Source: Achatina immaculata (lineage: Eukaryota > Mollusca > Gastropoda > Stylommatophora > Achatinidae). Taken from it: a stretch of 64,000 nucleotides of DNA. Both the position numbers and the translations under genes were made by a program. This document shows positions 11,640-22,856 of the stretch, piece by piece. Below the pieces are notes generated by a model. That model had not been told where the DNA came from, did not search any database, and was given only the letters and a program-made list of their open reading frames with translations. The DNA is taken from contig CM019702.1 in NCBI GenBank assembly GCA_009760885.1, positions 49,771,925 to 49,835,924 of the forward strand. Reading direction: 5' to 3'. Positions within the stretch are counted from its first letter, which is position 1; each line of letters starts with the position of its first letter.

Positions 11640-12330
11640 CTTAGGGGAAAACAGTAATGGCAGTGTCTTAGAGCAGAATGTAGGCTCAGTTATAGTTTAT
11701 AGCAGTTTTTGACTCTTATTGGCTTGATGTAAGCTTATGAGTTGTGGTTACTGATGTGTGGATTGTTTTTCATTTGAGGTATTCTGATGAGTATGGCAAA
11801 CTTTTGTTTGATTTTGAATGATGGTGGTCATATTCGAATTGTCCACTCCCTCCCCATGTGGCAGCTGAGTTCTTGCCGGGGAATGGAGCTTGACTTATGT
11901 AAATTCTTGAAATCTTCCATGCTCATAAGTCACCTTTCTTATTTCTTCATTAATAAACTTGTTGTCTAGTTGTACAACTACCTTCTTGTTGAATGACTCA
12001 ACATTGTTATATGTTGGTTCTGTTGGAAGATTGCCTATGATTTCTCCGGTGTTGCTATTGTCTAGGGGTGGAGTTGACTGCCTGGTTGTCAGCTGTTTCT
12101 ATGTGTGTAACACAGAAACAACCTTGTAGAAGAGGATATTGCAGATCAACCTTTGGTATCCATTTCCTGAACAGTGGTTCTAAATATATCAGTTCACTTC
12201 ACTAGACCCTTGACAATTAACAGCAGCACAGTTCAACTTGTTCACAGAAGAAAAGAAGTACAGCTTCAGCTGTTGCCGTGTTGGCACGTCAGTCCTTGTC
12301 ATAGGAGGGGTACGCCTTCAGTTGGTACCG
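11640..12330 (+). mobile_element. LTR-like fragment with following leader (Gypsy relative)
   Basis: The segment resembles the 3' half of the LTR at 47400-47990: a TGTCCACTCCCTCCCCATGTGGC block near 11838, GCCGGGGAATGGAGCTTGA near 11876, a TTCATTAATAAACTTG polyadenylation-like block near 11945, and finally TTGGTACCGTGACTAG at about 12317, equivalent to TGGTGCCGTGACCAG at 47980. It therefore looks like a solo 5' LTR plus leader of a related but distinct element. No gag or pol follows, because a tandem array begins right after the leader. Confidence 0.5.
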
Positions 12331-13106
12331 TGACTAGCCCTTTCTTTCACGGCACGCGTCTCTTTAGCTAGCATCATGTCTAGCCATTTCTTTCACGGCA
12401 GGCATCTCTTTAGATAGCATCATGTCTAGCCATTTCTTTCACGGCACGCGTCTCTTTAGATAGCATCATGTCTAGCCATTTCTTTCACGGCAGGCGTCTC
12501 TTTAGCTAGCATCATGTCTAGCCATTTCTTTCACGGCAGGCGTCTCTTTAGCTAATATCATGTCTAGCCATTTCTTTCACGGCAGGCGTCTCTTTAGCTA
12601 ACATCATGTCTAGCCATTTCTTTCACGGCAGGCGTCTCTTTAGCTAGCATCATGTCTAGCCATTTCTTTCACGGCAGGCGTCTCTTTAGCTAGCATCATG
12701 TCTAGCCATTTCTTTCACGGCAGGCGTCTCTTTAGCTAGCATCATGTCTAACCATTTCTTTCACGGCAGGCGTCTCTTTAGCTAGCATCATGTCTAGCCA
12801 TTTCTTTCACGGCAGGCGTCTCTTTAGCTAGCATCATGTCTAACCATTTCTTTCACGGCAGGCGTCTCTTTAGCTAACATCATGTCTAGCCATTTCTTTC
12901 ACGGCAGGCGTCTCTTTAGCTAGCATCATGTCTAGCCATTTCTTTCACGGCAGGCGTCTCTTTAGCTAGCATCATGTCTAACCATTTCTTTCACGGCAGG
13001 CGTCTCTTTAGCTAGCATCATGTCTAACCTTTTCTTTCACGGCAGGCGTCACTTTAGCTAGCATCATGCCTAGCCCTTTCTATCACGGCAGGCGTCCGTT
13101 TTAGCT
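12331..13106. repeat. 46-bp tandem array, about 17 units
   Basis: The unit TCTAGCCATTTCTTTCACGG continues with CAGGCGTCTCTTTAGCTAGCATCATG. Units in the middle differ by single bases (GCTAGC or GCTAAC or GATAGC; TCTAGCC or TCTAACC), while the end units are more diverged. It starts at the position where the Gypsy element at 47980 has its leader, so it probably arose by expansion of leader sequence. Confidence 0.93.
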
Positions 13107-13394
13107 GTTCTCAGAGATGCTATTGGACCCCTATATCTCTATCATGACTGCTGCGGTTGCTCAACATCATTGCTTTTTTTCCCATTATGAGTATGGATGT
13201 GGAAGATGAGTTATCTCTGTCGTTTCAACCATGACCTGATAAAAACCCAAAAGAAGGATTATTTTCATACGAATGAATGAGAAATAAGGATACAATTTTA
13301 CCAAAGTTAGATTCTATCTATATCAAAATGTTATTATGAAATTCATATTTGAAATATTATATTATACAACTCAAAGAGGAAACTAAACCTATAT

Positions 13395-13560
13395 TCATTC
13401 ACTCAATAATCAGTGTATAAGTATATAACTATACACGAAGCATTGCAGTAAAGCTGTGATACCAAAAGTAGGAACAGCTTTATTACTTACAACTTTGTAG
13501 TCGTTAAGTAATAAAGCTGTTCTTACTTTTTTTCCCTAGTTTCTATACTCATTCACCGTA
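13395..13560. repeat. Dispersed repeat with 22-bp inverted arms
   Basis: Arms at 13468-13489 and 13505-13526 (GTAGGAACAGCTTTATTACTTA and its reverse complement with one mismatch) are separated by 15 bp. The left half matches 1368-1480. The structure could fold back as DNA or RNA. Confidence 0.8.
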
Positions 13561-14300
13561 TTATATGTCATAAACTATATTATATGTATTATAATTCAAA
13601 TAGAAACATATGAAACACCCCTCACATGTTTTCTAAAGAGATATGACACCTGTCAGAAATTAGTTCAGAATGTCACATTTTGTCAGTTAACACTTTAAGA
13701 AGTAGATTTCATCACTAACACAACAGATATTTAACTTAATTCCCCTGTCTGAGATTGTTTACGTCTCCAAAACAGATATCTGAATACACCAAACTTCCCC
13801 GACCTAACCTAGTCACATGTCATTCAGAATTAAATTAAATAAAATACCACATGTTCTCAGACATTAGAATACTAATCTATAACGTTAGAAAAAAAGATTC
13901 AAATAATGTGTTCCACTCTTCAGTATTGGGAAAGAAAATAACGCAATTCTGATTGTTGAATGACACTATAACATCAATAGAAACTATAAAATACGATAAT
14001 GCCACATTGCTCTGCACAAATGCTAAACACAAAAAAAAAAACATCTTGGAAACACAGACGGGCACAGAGGTTTGATATTTCAAGGAAGTGTGTAGCTGAA
14101 GTATCTGAGGTACCGAGAACTTTAAGAGGATAACTGAGGTTCCTGAATAATTTTGATCGCCAGAGGCAAAAGAAATATAAATGGTATGTAAGTTTTCTTT
14201 ATGAGGTGAAGTAGTGTTTAAAGATAATTGTAAAAAGTAAAAAAAAAAAGTTAAATGATAGCTCTGAATTTTGAATATTATAGTCATGACATCTTAACAC
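13561..14300. other. No gene seen
   Basis: AT-rich sequence. The minus-strand open frame 14287-13877 has a hydrophobic but low-complexity composition and no recognisable motif. Confidence 0.5.
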
Positions 14301-14309
14301 AGAATATAT

Positions 14310-14960
14310 TTCTATGACTGAAAACAGACTCAGTCAGTCAGTCATTTGCATGTCTCTTGCGGAACTTTGGCTCCATAATAGCTCTCTTGTAGGCCTCTCG
14401 GTTGCAAGCAAGAGATCCTCCTGCAGATGCATCCATTTGCAGATTGATTATCAACAATGTCTTGCATCCATATTCGCCTTGGTCTTCTTCTCTTTCTCTT
14501 CCGATTATGTATCCTTCTCTAAATTCTCATGAATTAATGTGTCCAAAATATTTACGTTTTCTCTGTTTAATCCTCTTTACTAGCCAGCCTTCTTCAATAT
14601 TAAGTTCTTGTAGTATGGATATATATGTTCTTTTTTTGTGCCCATGATATTTGAAGAACTCTTCTGTAGCATTTATATTCAAAGGCATTTATATGTTTCT
14701 CAGTTGTTTTGTTAAGTGTCCAGATATATTGCTATGGGAAAGATGCCCTTATAAATCTTATTTTTGTAGTTCTGTCTGTTCCTCTCCACTGCTTCTTTAG
14801 TTGTTTTATTTTGTGGAGATCGATAGATGTCCTCCTCAGTGTATCTCCATTCTTAGTTAGTAATGATAGCAATATGGAAGGTCAGGTAGAAAACAGAATG
14901 TCTCTGTTATATTTCCGGCATTTAATATAAGAAAGCACAACTCGTATGGACCTATTGTTA
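14310..14960 (-). pseudogene. LINE 3' end (ORF2 C-terminus)
   Basis: Minus strand, frames disrupted. From 14890 leftward it reads a degraded DTLRRTSIDLHK and WRGTDRTTKIRFIRASFPIAIY, then a basic region around 14530-14450 that would be KRKRRRPRRIWMQDI-like, then LQMDAS near 14440-14420, and LCGTLARDMQMTD at the end. The tail is a short TGAC-type repeat (14320-14340). The same family's end occurs at 24368-24612 with a (GAAT)n tail. Confidence 0.55.
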
Positions 14961-16440
14961 AACACTTCTCGTGGAAATCATGTAGCTACCGATAACATTT
15001 AACATTTTTAACTTTATTTTATTGCCTGAAAAACTTGATCTCAGTGGAAAAAAAGAAAGAAGCATTGATGTATATAAAATAACAGGAGTATTAAAAAAAA
15101 CAGCTTTGGGATTCTACAATTTGTTAGTTTTTTTTTTCAAGAAATGTTTTGTTTCGCGGAATCTTTTGAAGCTTCATGGGCATTTTTGTTTTTGGTAACT
15201 AGTATGTAAGATGCTTAAGACAAACAGCAAAATATCTTCATTGATGTAATTTATGCATGTGACGTGACACAGAATTAAACATTTTTTTCCTTATAAAGGA
15301 AATCAAAATATGAGACTAAAGATTTCGTTCACTTGTGTTAGTTAATATGTATTTCAAATATGTAGTTCATATTTATATTTATGACATTAAATAACAAAAT
15401 GAGAAGCACATTACTAAAAATACATCTTAGTTTTATTTGTAATTCTCTTATTCCTTCTCAAAACATTTGCCACTTATTCCTGTCTTTCCGCTGTTTTAGC
15501 TGGCTGCGGTCTTCAACTGTCTGGAACCCGCCGACTCTTCATTTCTTTAGGCTTTTTTGTCATTTATATTGTCATTTATATTTTGTTCTTCAAATTCTAG
15601 TTTATAAAGGCTTAATTGTGCACTATCTTTTGCTCTCATAATATTTTTCTCAGAACTTAAATATTTAGCAACATGTAGTTAGTGAAGTGTTATTAATAAA
15701 TCATGCACAAGTAGATTAAGAAGAATGATTTTATTTATCACAAAATAACTAAATTGATGTCCAGACCTAATATATGTGGGAAAAACATCTTCACAGAATC
15801 TGATGAAAAAAAGCAATGACAATTTCAAAATCGATGGATCCTTATTGAACTAATCATCAGCAGTAAAGTGTGTAACCACCGACTGCAGTAATACAAACTT
15901 CAGTGCAGCATTGTAAACCGGGTTCTGTTTTATAAATTCTTAAAACGCCAGAGTTTGCTCTACAGCATCACGAATCTCAGTATAATAAAAATAATGGCTG
16001 TCAGTAACATAATGTGATATGTTAGGGAGAGAGCAGAGTTGTTATTAGTAGGGGCTATATTGAGGAACGATCTTACCAGGATAAACGTACGATATTGCTG
16101 GTCTTTATCTGACAACGTTTTCTCCGCGTCATTGAGTTATTCTCTTGCGTTAAACTGAATCTAGAGCCAAATCACCACTTTCGGAAAATTATGTGATGTT
16201 CCAATGACGTCATACAAGTGCATCTGTGCATTCACTGCACTCATTTTAAAGACAAAGAGAGGGCTGTTGTAACTACCACAACTTTCTACACATGTTTTCT
16301 TCGAGATAGAAACGATATTTACACAAGCGTTAGGGTGAAAGGAGAAACAATGAGAATCAAAACGACTATAATCACATGGTCATTGATACATTGATTGGTG
16401 AAGATTTATGAACTGAAAAATTGTTCATGCTGCCTTCAAA
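14960..16440. other. No gene seen
   Basis: AT-rich. The plus-strand frame 15381-15641 has no recognisable domain. From about 16440 the sequence begins to match the promoter region of the intact receptor. Confidence 0.5.
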
Positions 16441-16547
16441 AAACAATGGGCCGTCTGTTAAAAAAAATTTAATTGGAAACGTTTTCCATTGTATGAACTT
16501 TCATATATTTTCTTCACTATTTATTTATGTCTGTTTTCTAAATTTGT

Positions 16548-16554
16548 TATAAAA
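16548..16554 (+). promoter_or_regulatory. TATA-like motif upstream of the GPCR pseudogene
   Basis: TATAAAA within TTTGTTATAAAAGTTG, 29 bp before the ATG at 16583. The same context occurs at 61650, upstream of the intact paralogue, within a conserved block from about 16450. Confidence 0.5.
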
Positions 16555-16582
16555 GTTGCATAATGTCTTTGTTTATCATAAC

Positions 16583-18081
16583 ATGACTGTAAATTCTTCG
16601 AAGACATCAACTGAATCTTCCAAGATAAGCTAAATGAGAATGCTTATCTACAATGTGGGGATATTACTGATGAAAATATGTACTTATTCATCTTGTTCAT
16701 CAACTTGGGCATTATATGTCAGGCAGTTTCAATATTTGACACAGCTAGCAATGTTATAAACAGGCAAGGTCTGTCAACCTGTATGAACATAAGTCTCCTG
16801 GCCCTGCCTATCTCCAAACTCTGCCCTGTGCTGGCCTTGATGTGGATCAACCTCTATGTCGCTCCAGCATTCAGAGACTCTAACATCCCATTGGTTACCT
16901 CTGAGATTTATAAACTAGTTCGTCTAGTCTCAGATTTACGGAAAATCTGGATTATGATTAGGGTGTTCCTTGCGTAGCTGAGTGTTCTTTTCTCATGATC
17001 TGAGAGCTGAAGTTGTGACCCATGCGAGAGAGCAGACGTGTTAGTGATTGGTTTAGGGTGTTTGGATTTGTTGCGTTGTTAGAATAGTCGTCTGCTTTTA
17101 GGACACAGATGAGAGATTGTTGGATGTGGTGGTGTGTAAAGTTCTTTGTCGGACTGGATAATTTCTAGATGTGATGTTAGTATATTTGTTTAAAACTTTT
17201 GTTACATGTACATTCCTGTGGCGAAGTCAAATTCGTCGGGATGCTTTGTGTATTGTTGTATTGTTGATTTCTCGTGTTGTCCATTGATATTCATCTTCCC
17301 CCATTCGTTAGGATTCCATCCTCATTGTTTATCATACTAAATTTGTTGAAGTATTGTGGTAACTGCTGATATTGCCTGTTGTTTACATTAACGGTCTTTT
17401 TTTACTGTCAAGTATTCTAACTCGTGTTGCTGTGTCACCTACAGGTAGCTAGTTTGTGTTTTCACTGTATAAGGCCACTGTTCCCACTGCTTTATCCTGG
17501 TACCGTACAAGTCACATGAAAATTCGGTTTTATTGGATGTGGCAGTACTCCAGCATTCGACACAGCTGGAATTGGATGGAAATGCTATCCAGGAAGATAT
17601 AGAACCCTGATCTGATTAATTTACCCTCAAGGTCGCCCGTAAATCTTATATAACAAATTATGTGTCGTTTATAATATGTGAAGCCAATAATATCTATGTT
17701 ATCTGTGGCTATCTTTACATCCATTATCGTCATCAAGCTCAAACAAATGACAGCATTCGAATTCTTCTTCCACTAGAAGCAAGTGAGAACATTGATACAA
17801 ATATTAATGCAAAGATACAGAAGGTGGCCAAGACGGTAGTACTGATTTCAGCTATCTTCATCACGTGCTATATGCTTCTGACGTTGCCTTTATCACTGCA
17901 TGTGTGGAGCCAAGATTCACGTACAGTGTTAGAAGAAAAACCTGGTTATGGCACTTATGTCTATGACGTTTACAATGAAAGTCTTCCACTCCAGTTTGAA
18001 TATACTCGTTTATATTTCTATGAGTAGCAAGTATAGAAAGCACTCTTCAGCATGTTCTCATATAATAGGTGTAAAGAGTGA
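16583..18081 (+). pseudogene. Chemosensory-type class A GPCR pseudogene
   Basis: Starts like the intact gene (MTVNSSKTSTE) but meets a TAA after about 16 codons. A second open stretch, 16678-16977, covers TM1-TM2 and the following loop (MYLFILFINLGIICQAV, MNISLLAL, APAFRDSNIPLVTSEIY). From about 16920 to 17510 the sequence is unrelated, so TM3-TM4 including the E-R-C motif is lost. Receptor sequence resumes at about 17545 (TPAFDTAGIGWKCYPGRYRTL), and continues with stops and frameshifts through TM5, TM6 and a degraded C-terminus ending near 18080. The residue equivalent to Asp in TM2 (LALAVSD) is Lys here (LALPISK). Clearly non-functional, and formed after the family's promoter block was in place. 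Confidence 0.85.
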
Positions 18082-18083
18082 AA

Positions 18084-18225
18084 TATAAAAAAAAAGGTAA
18101 AGGTGACCCTGTCATGCCTTAGAGGCACATAGGGATATGGTGTTAGTGCCCATATTTTCCTTGACCTGTCAGCACACTAGAGGATGATATGGTCAGTATC
18201 ACGCCTGGCTGACAGAGTGAAATAT
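18084..18225 (+). repeat. Conserved SINE-like repeat (GGTAAAGGT...)
   Basis: Begins GGTAAAGGTGACCCTGTCATG, then has a GAGGCACATAGGG block, a CCTTGACCTGTCAGCAC block and GATGATATGGTCAGTATCAC, ending near CTGGCTGACAGAG. From memory this order of blocks resembles a short repeat found in many arthropod and other invertebrate genomes (GGTAAAGGTATCCCC... TTCCATGACCT... GGTCGGCACCACGC). That link is recollection, not a search. An A-run precedes it at 18080. No coding capacity is visible. Confidence 0.45.
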
Positions 18226-18229
18226 ACAC

Positions 18230-18880
18230 AAATGATATTAAGATTAAGCTGTAATCATGTAATTCCACTTTCCTAGGCTTTAAATATATCCTTTGTTCTG
18301 TTTTGTATCTCTTTCACCCCAAAACAAGAGTGTTTGTAAAATGTTAAAACTATAATTAAGGACAGTAGTGACGTTTCGGTTTGCACCTTGATTATATAAG
18401 ATCATGTGTGGCGGCATTGTCTTGAGTTTGTAATTAATGGTGGAAAGTTCCTTTCACAAAACTGAACACAGATAGTTACACCGTCGGAGTTTCTAAGCTA
18501 ATATGATAAGCACAGTGAATAGTGACGTGAGGACAGAAGAGAGATGACTTTATGAACGGACTGGCTATTTGTTAGATTAGAGAGATATTGTCTATAAATA
18601 ATTGTTGTCAGAGATGTTGGATTTTATCTGGGGTATCTATATTATCAGATTTGAAATTTCTTGAGTTGCGGTTGCTTCACTTCGAGTTGCTGACAAGTAC
18701 CTGGACAAATTTTACTGCTTGACTGTACATAATGTCTCAAGCATAATAAAGGGTATTGGGTTTCTTTTTTTCTAAATCGGCAGTCTGTTCCATGTTACAT
18801 TACCGTTGCAGTTCACTTGTTAGATGTCGAGATTGTTTCAGCTTTTGAAGTTTATCAAGATAACAACTGGCATATCACGA
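18230..18880. other. No gene seen
   Basis: Contains a GTGACGTTTCGG block near 18368 similar to one near 1497, suggesting a short dispersed repeat. Otherwise unremarkable. Confidence 0.4.
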
Positions 18881-18884
18881 ACTA

Positions 18885-19633
18885 TATGATGTGTGTCTAA
18901 ATAATTTGGTGAATGGTCCGAATTCTCAACGGAAACAAGGGCCAAGTGTGTGACCATGCACATGGCTATCCAGAAACACGTCGATAAGCTCCACTTATGT
19001 GCAGTACACGTGTCCGACAGGGTAAACCCGCTGCGGGCAGTCGAACGTAGTCAGCGTGAGAGATATGGTCACAGTGTAATGGAGCAACGAGTGAACGTCA
19101 AGTTCTGCTACAAATTTGGGAAAACGGCGACGGAGACGTATGAAATGTTGGTGCAAGTGTACGAAACGGAAGCCTTGAGCAGAAAATAAGTTTAGGACCG
19201 GTTCAAACGCATTCACGACGGGAAGGGAACGAGTGAGAACGAGCCACGTTCAGGTTGGCCGTTGACAAGCAGAAACATAGACATGATCCGTGTGCCCCGT
19301 TTCTTGGCTCAACGTGGCGTCCTGTTCTCGATCACTCACCATACTTCCCTGATCTTCCGCCTGTGAACTTTTTTTCTGTTTATCCCCCCTGAAAAGCGTC
19401 ATGAAAGGCGCACGTTATGCGAGCGTGGTTGCAGTCTAAGAACGTGTGACTGCGATTCCTCCATCGATTTCTAAAGAGGTTTTCGCTGACAGTTTCCAGA
19501 AGCTTTATTAACGTTGCCACAAGTGTATTGTCAAGGATGGCGATTATTTTGAAGCCCGAAATTAAGATAATTTCTTGTATCTTCTATTTGTTTGTTTTCT
19601 GATACCATTCACCGAACCTTTTAGACACATGAT
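18885..19633 (+). mobile_element. Mariner-type DNA transposon relic with internal deletion
   Basis: The open frame 18950-19189 contains the N-terminal DNA-binding part of a mariner transposase: MEQRVNVKFCYKFGKTATET, then YEMLVQVYETEALSRK, a stop, then DRFKRIHDGKGTSENEPRSG and WPLTSRN. It then jumps straight to the C-terminal part (RFLAQRGV at about 19298; a degraded HSPYFPDLPP block near 19335 containing the last acidic catalytic residue; then CHKCIVKDGDYFEAR near 19515-19560). The middle, with the first two catalytic acidic residues, is deleted. Terminal inverted repeats at about 18885-18916 and 19604-19633 share TGTCTAAA and GGTGAATGGT, with TA next to each end. Non-autonomous at best. Confidence 0.85.
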
Positions 19634-19639
19634 ACAATT

Positions 19640-20150
19640 CAAGCCATAGGGGGTGAATGTGGTGATCCATAGAGATAAAGAAATAGGAAAATAAGATAAA
19701 TTATAAATTCAAAGACAAATAGTAATGTTGAAAAAAAGCAGCACTAAGCTCTGACTTGTACAAAGTTGTGTCCAGGAGTAGTGTGGTAGATTACTGAGAA
19801 TGTTTAAAAGGAGACTTATAATGTATGATGGGTTGGTTGTAACCAGATAGTGGGTATCGCAGTAAGGAGAGCGCATGATACAGTGGTAACCTATCCAGAG
19901 AAAGGGTGGGTAGAATAGGTGAATGTGGTAGGGTAGAGGGTTAGTAATCTAATGCATTGAGGAGGTTCTAAAATGTGTGTTACGCAGGTTAGAAAGGAGT
20001 AGAATTTAGTACGGAGTGAATATGATTGTGGAGAAAATGAATGTTAACATAGGTGAATTTCGAATTTACGTCTTGGGGTTCTAACCTTCCATATTCATGA
20101 ATGTAGCCGTTCTCATGCACTCCCAAGCCTGTGTCATCAGAGTGACACTG
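19640..20150. other. No gene seen
   Basis: Runs of purine-rich sequence with no recognisable frame. The right-hand portion (from about 20040) may be the C-terminal end of the following minus-strand fragment (HENGYIHEYGRLEPQ-like). Confidence 0.35.
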
Positions 20151-20370
20151 TTTTATGGTTAAATCAGGAAACCAGATTTGCCTTCGTGGTTAGTGCAGTG
20201 AAAATCTTTAGGTTTTTTTTTAGAAACATGTTGGGCGATGTCGTACAGATGTTTCTGCATGCGGTCTCGTAATCTAAGACCATTTTCACGAATATATATG
20301 TTATCTTTCACCTTTTTCACACAATGACATATATTACATTCCCGGACTCGTATGTGAATCCCTCACAGTT
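20150..20370 (-). pseudogene. Possible Penelope-like element GIY-YIG endonuclease fragment
   Basis: The minus strand reads ECNICHCVKKVKDNIYIREN followed by GLRLRDRMQKHLYDI (about 20345-20240). This resembles the zinc-binding and GIY-YIG endonuclease segment of Penelope-like retroelements (YIGETGxxLxxRxxEH). A TWI-type C-terminus could follow near 20070-20120, out of frame. No RT part was recognised nearby, so the assignment is tentative. Confidence 0.4.
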
Positions 20371-20374
20371 TCCA

Positions 20375-21955
20375 GTTTATTCACTTGTTCTGACTATATT
20401 CTAAACAAAAAATGCCATTCAGTCTCTGGATTGTGAATTCAGCAATCTCTAATTAATAAACAAATCTGTTATATGGTGACTGATAATATGTTCCCTATGA
20501 ATATTCCAGAACGATCAGTCTGTCTGTTATTCCTTCTTGAGAGATAAAGATAATTTATCTCTTGTAAAATTGCCCAAAGGTCTGTTTCTGATCAATACAT
20601 GTTATTAAGAAAATTTCTATAGTATCTTTTATTCTGAGTTCAATTATCGAATTTATTATTATTTAAATTTCATACTACCACATTATATTACTGTTCTTCA
20701 CAAGATGCAACAGTTCAAGCCAAGAACAGCTCTGTTCACTTCAACCTTTTATAACTAATACAATCACATCATTTAGCAAACATATTTCTATACCCAACAC
20801 ACCACTTCCTCCCCATGCAAGAAACAATGTCTACATTATGAGTTACCTAAAAGCTTCCGTCTTTCGTGTTTCTAGACATTGTTGATAATTTTGATTCTAG
20901 TTCCAGATAAGAAAGAATATAGTAAAACCCACCTTTCATGGCTTTTTACTCTTATTTCAGATTTCTCCAACCTATACTGTAGGTGGAGATATGTTACATA
21001 CCAGCTAAACAAGTACTTCGATGAATACTTCACATCAGTATTTACAGAACAGTTACTGGCTTACAGCTATGCAAGGGCAAGTGACAACGAGACGTTACAT
21101 CGATATACACCATGTAACAACAAAACAACCCAGGACAAAATATTACACCACACTTCAGTAACCGAATGTGACCAGTTTACATGAGTAACAATTTAACACT
21201 AGCACAACAACTGGCACACCCAACATAGATCCAAATAGCACATGATTTCAGCAGCTACAAAATGTAACAAAAATTTAATAATGAAGATCCAAACTTGCAG
21301 ATGAGTGTTGTGTATCTTACAACGAAAACAAAAACATGCTAACTCCATATATGACGAAATCTACTATACCTTTTTAACACTGAAATATCCTCATCCAAAA
21401 AAGGAACAATTCAAATACACAACTCTACGTAATGACTCGTGAAAGTTGTCCTAAAGAGGACAAATCCATTTAAAAAACTACATGCTATCTGAACCAAACA
21501 TTTGTCCTAAAAAGGACAACCAACCAAAATTACATTCCGAAACACCAGTCCTCTCAAACATCCCAGGTTAAACTTACATAACAATCATTTGCTCCCTGCA
21601 AATCTCTCAGTGGAGAGCACTCAAAAAAGAAAGGTCAATAAATAAACATTATTTGGAAATCTCTTGCAAGAAAAAATCCAAAACAGAAACATTACATACC
21701 ATCACATTATACGTACAATATAGTACAACTCAACATGTGAAGAAAAAACTATGGATACTTCATATGCAATATTAAGAGCTCTTTGTCCACTTTGTCTGGA
21801 AATACAGGTTAGAAATAGACTGGATTATCTCCATCACCTCAGAACACCAACTTTCTAGTGTCAGCTTGTGAGAAGCTTCAAACTATACTCTCACTTACTC
21901 ATTGGAGAGACAAGGGTGTCCATAATTTTCAGAACAGTGTCTTGAATAAACTTTT
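20375..21955. other. No recognised gene
   Basis: AT-rich. The plus-strand frame 20879-21184 (101 codons) is open but has no motif I recognise. The short block AAAGAGGACAAATCCATTT occurs near 21453, with a related AAAAAGGACAA near 21510, but no clear array. Confidence 0.4.
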
Positions 21956-21958
21956 TTC

Positions 21959-22290
21959 CTAGGCTCCAACACGAGCGAAGGAAACGTCACCATTCTCAGG
22001 GTGAACTAATTCAACACTCCCGATAATCTGCCCAACAGGCAATACTAACTTCCTATCACAGACATGCTGTTGATCTGCCTCTGTATCGCAGTCATCACTG
22101 CTCGAAGTCTCGTCAGGAAAACACTCCTCACTATCAGAGCAACGAGACTTCGGTGTCTGACGAGAAGATGAACTACGACTCTTTTGCTTCCGCCTACGAC
22201 GAGGACCACAATCCTCGGCAGACACTGGGACACAAGATCAGGAAGCATCCAGCTCCATATATTGCTCGGAAGCACGAACCCTAGAGTCAA
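21959..22290 (-). CDS. Hypothetical Arg/Ser/Asp-rich ORF (unrecognised)
   Basis: The minus-strand frame 22225-21959 is open for 88 codons and has higher GC than its surroundings. It holds a basic RRRRKQKSRSSSSRQTPKSR segment, then an acidic stretch with DSEE and SSSDDCDTEADQQ, then LVLPVGQIIGSVELVHPENGD. The same frame extends upstream through RASEQYMELDAS after a single in-frame TGA at about 22240. The basic-to-acidic composition is typical of disordered nuclear or Gag-like proteins, but I cannot name a family. It could be a decayed retroelement ORF1, an exon of a host gene, or spurious. Confidence 0.25.
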
Positions 22291-22850
22291 CAGGCTGTTA
22301 AAAATTTTCTTAGTGCCTCGTGATTACGTGTCAGTGAACGTCCGCGGGTGCACCCGTTTGTTGTCTAGTCCACTGTGTCGTGTCAGGCGTTTCCCGTGCA
22401 GGAGCGACTGGGACGGAACTACTGTTAATGTTGAATGTTACTTTCGCCGGCTAGCGGGACTGTAAAGGTTATATGTGACTTTGAACGTCTTTTAGAGTGA
22501 GGAGGCGGCATTGAAAAATTTTGTTGTTGCTGTTTAAAGTTTGTCATAGCACTGACACTAAACACTTTGAGTATGAGTATATTAGTGATGTTTTTTCCCG
22601 CCGTGAGGTTAGAGTTATGCTAATTTTGGTTGATGCATGTTCTTTGTGTTTATCACGCATTTTCATCTCATTTTGCTACTTTTGCTTATGATGAGTTGTT
22701 GTGATGTTTTTTTTTTATTGTCTAGTGATGTATGGTAGTTTGCAGGACACTTATTTAATGCCTTTCTCTAGACTTTTATTTGAAATATTGTCACTCCAGT
22801 GTTGTATATTACTCTGTGTATGACAAGATATACAATATCCGTAAGAGGAA
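22291..22850. other. No gene seen
   Basis: GT-rich sequence without recognisable motifs. Confidence 0.4.
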
Positions 22851-22856
22851 ATATCT

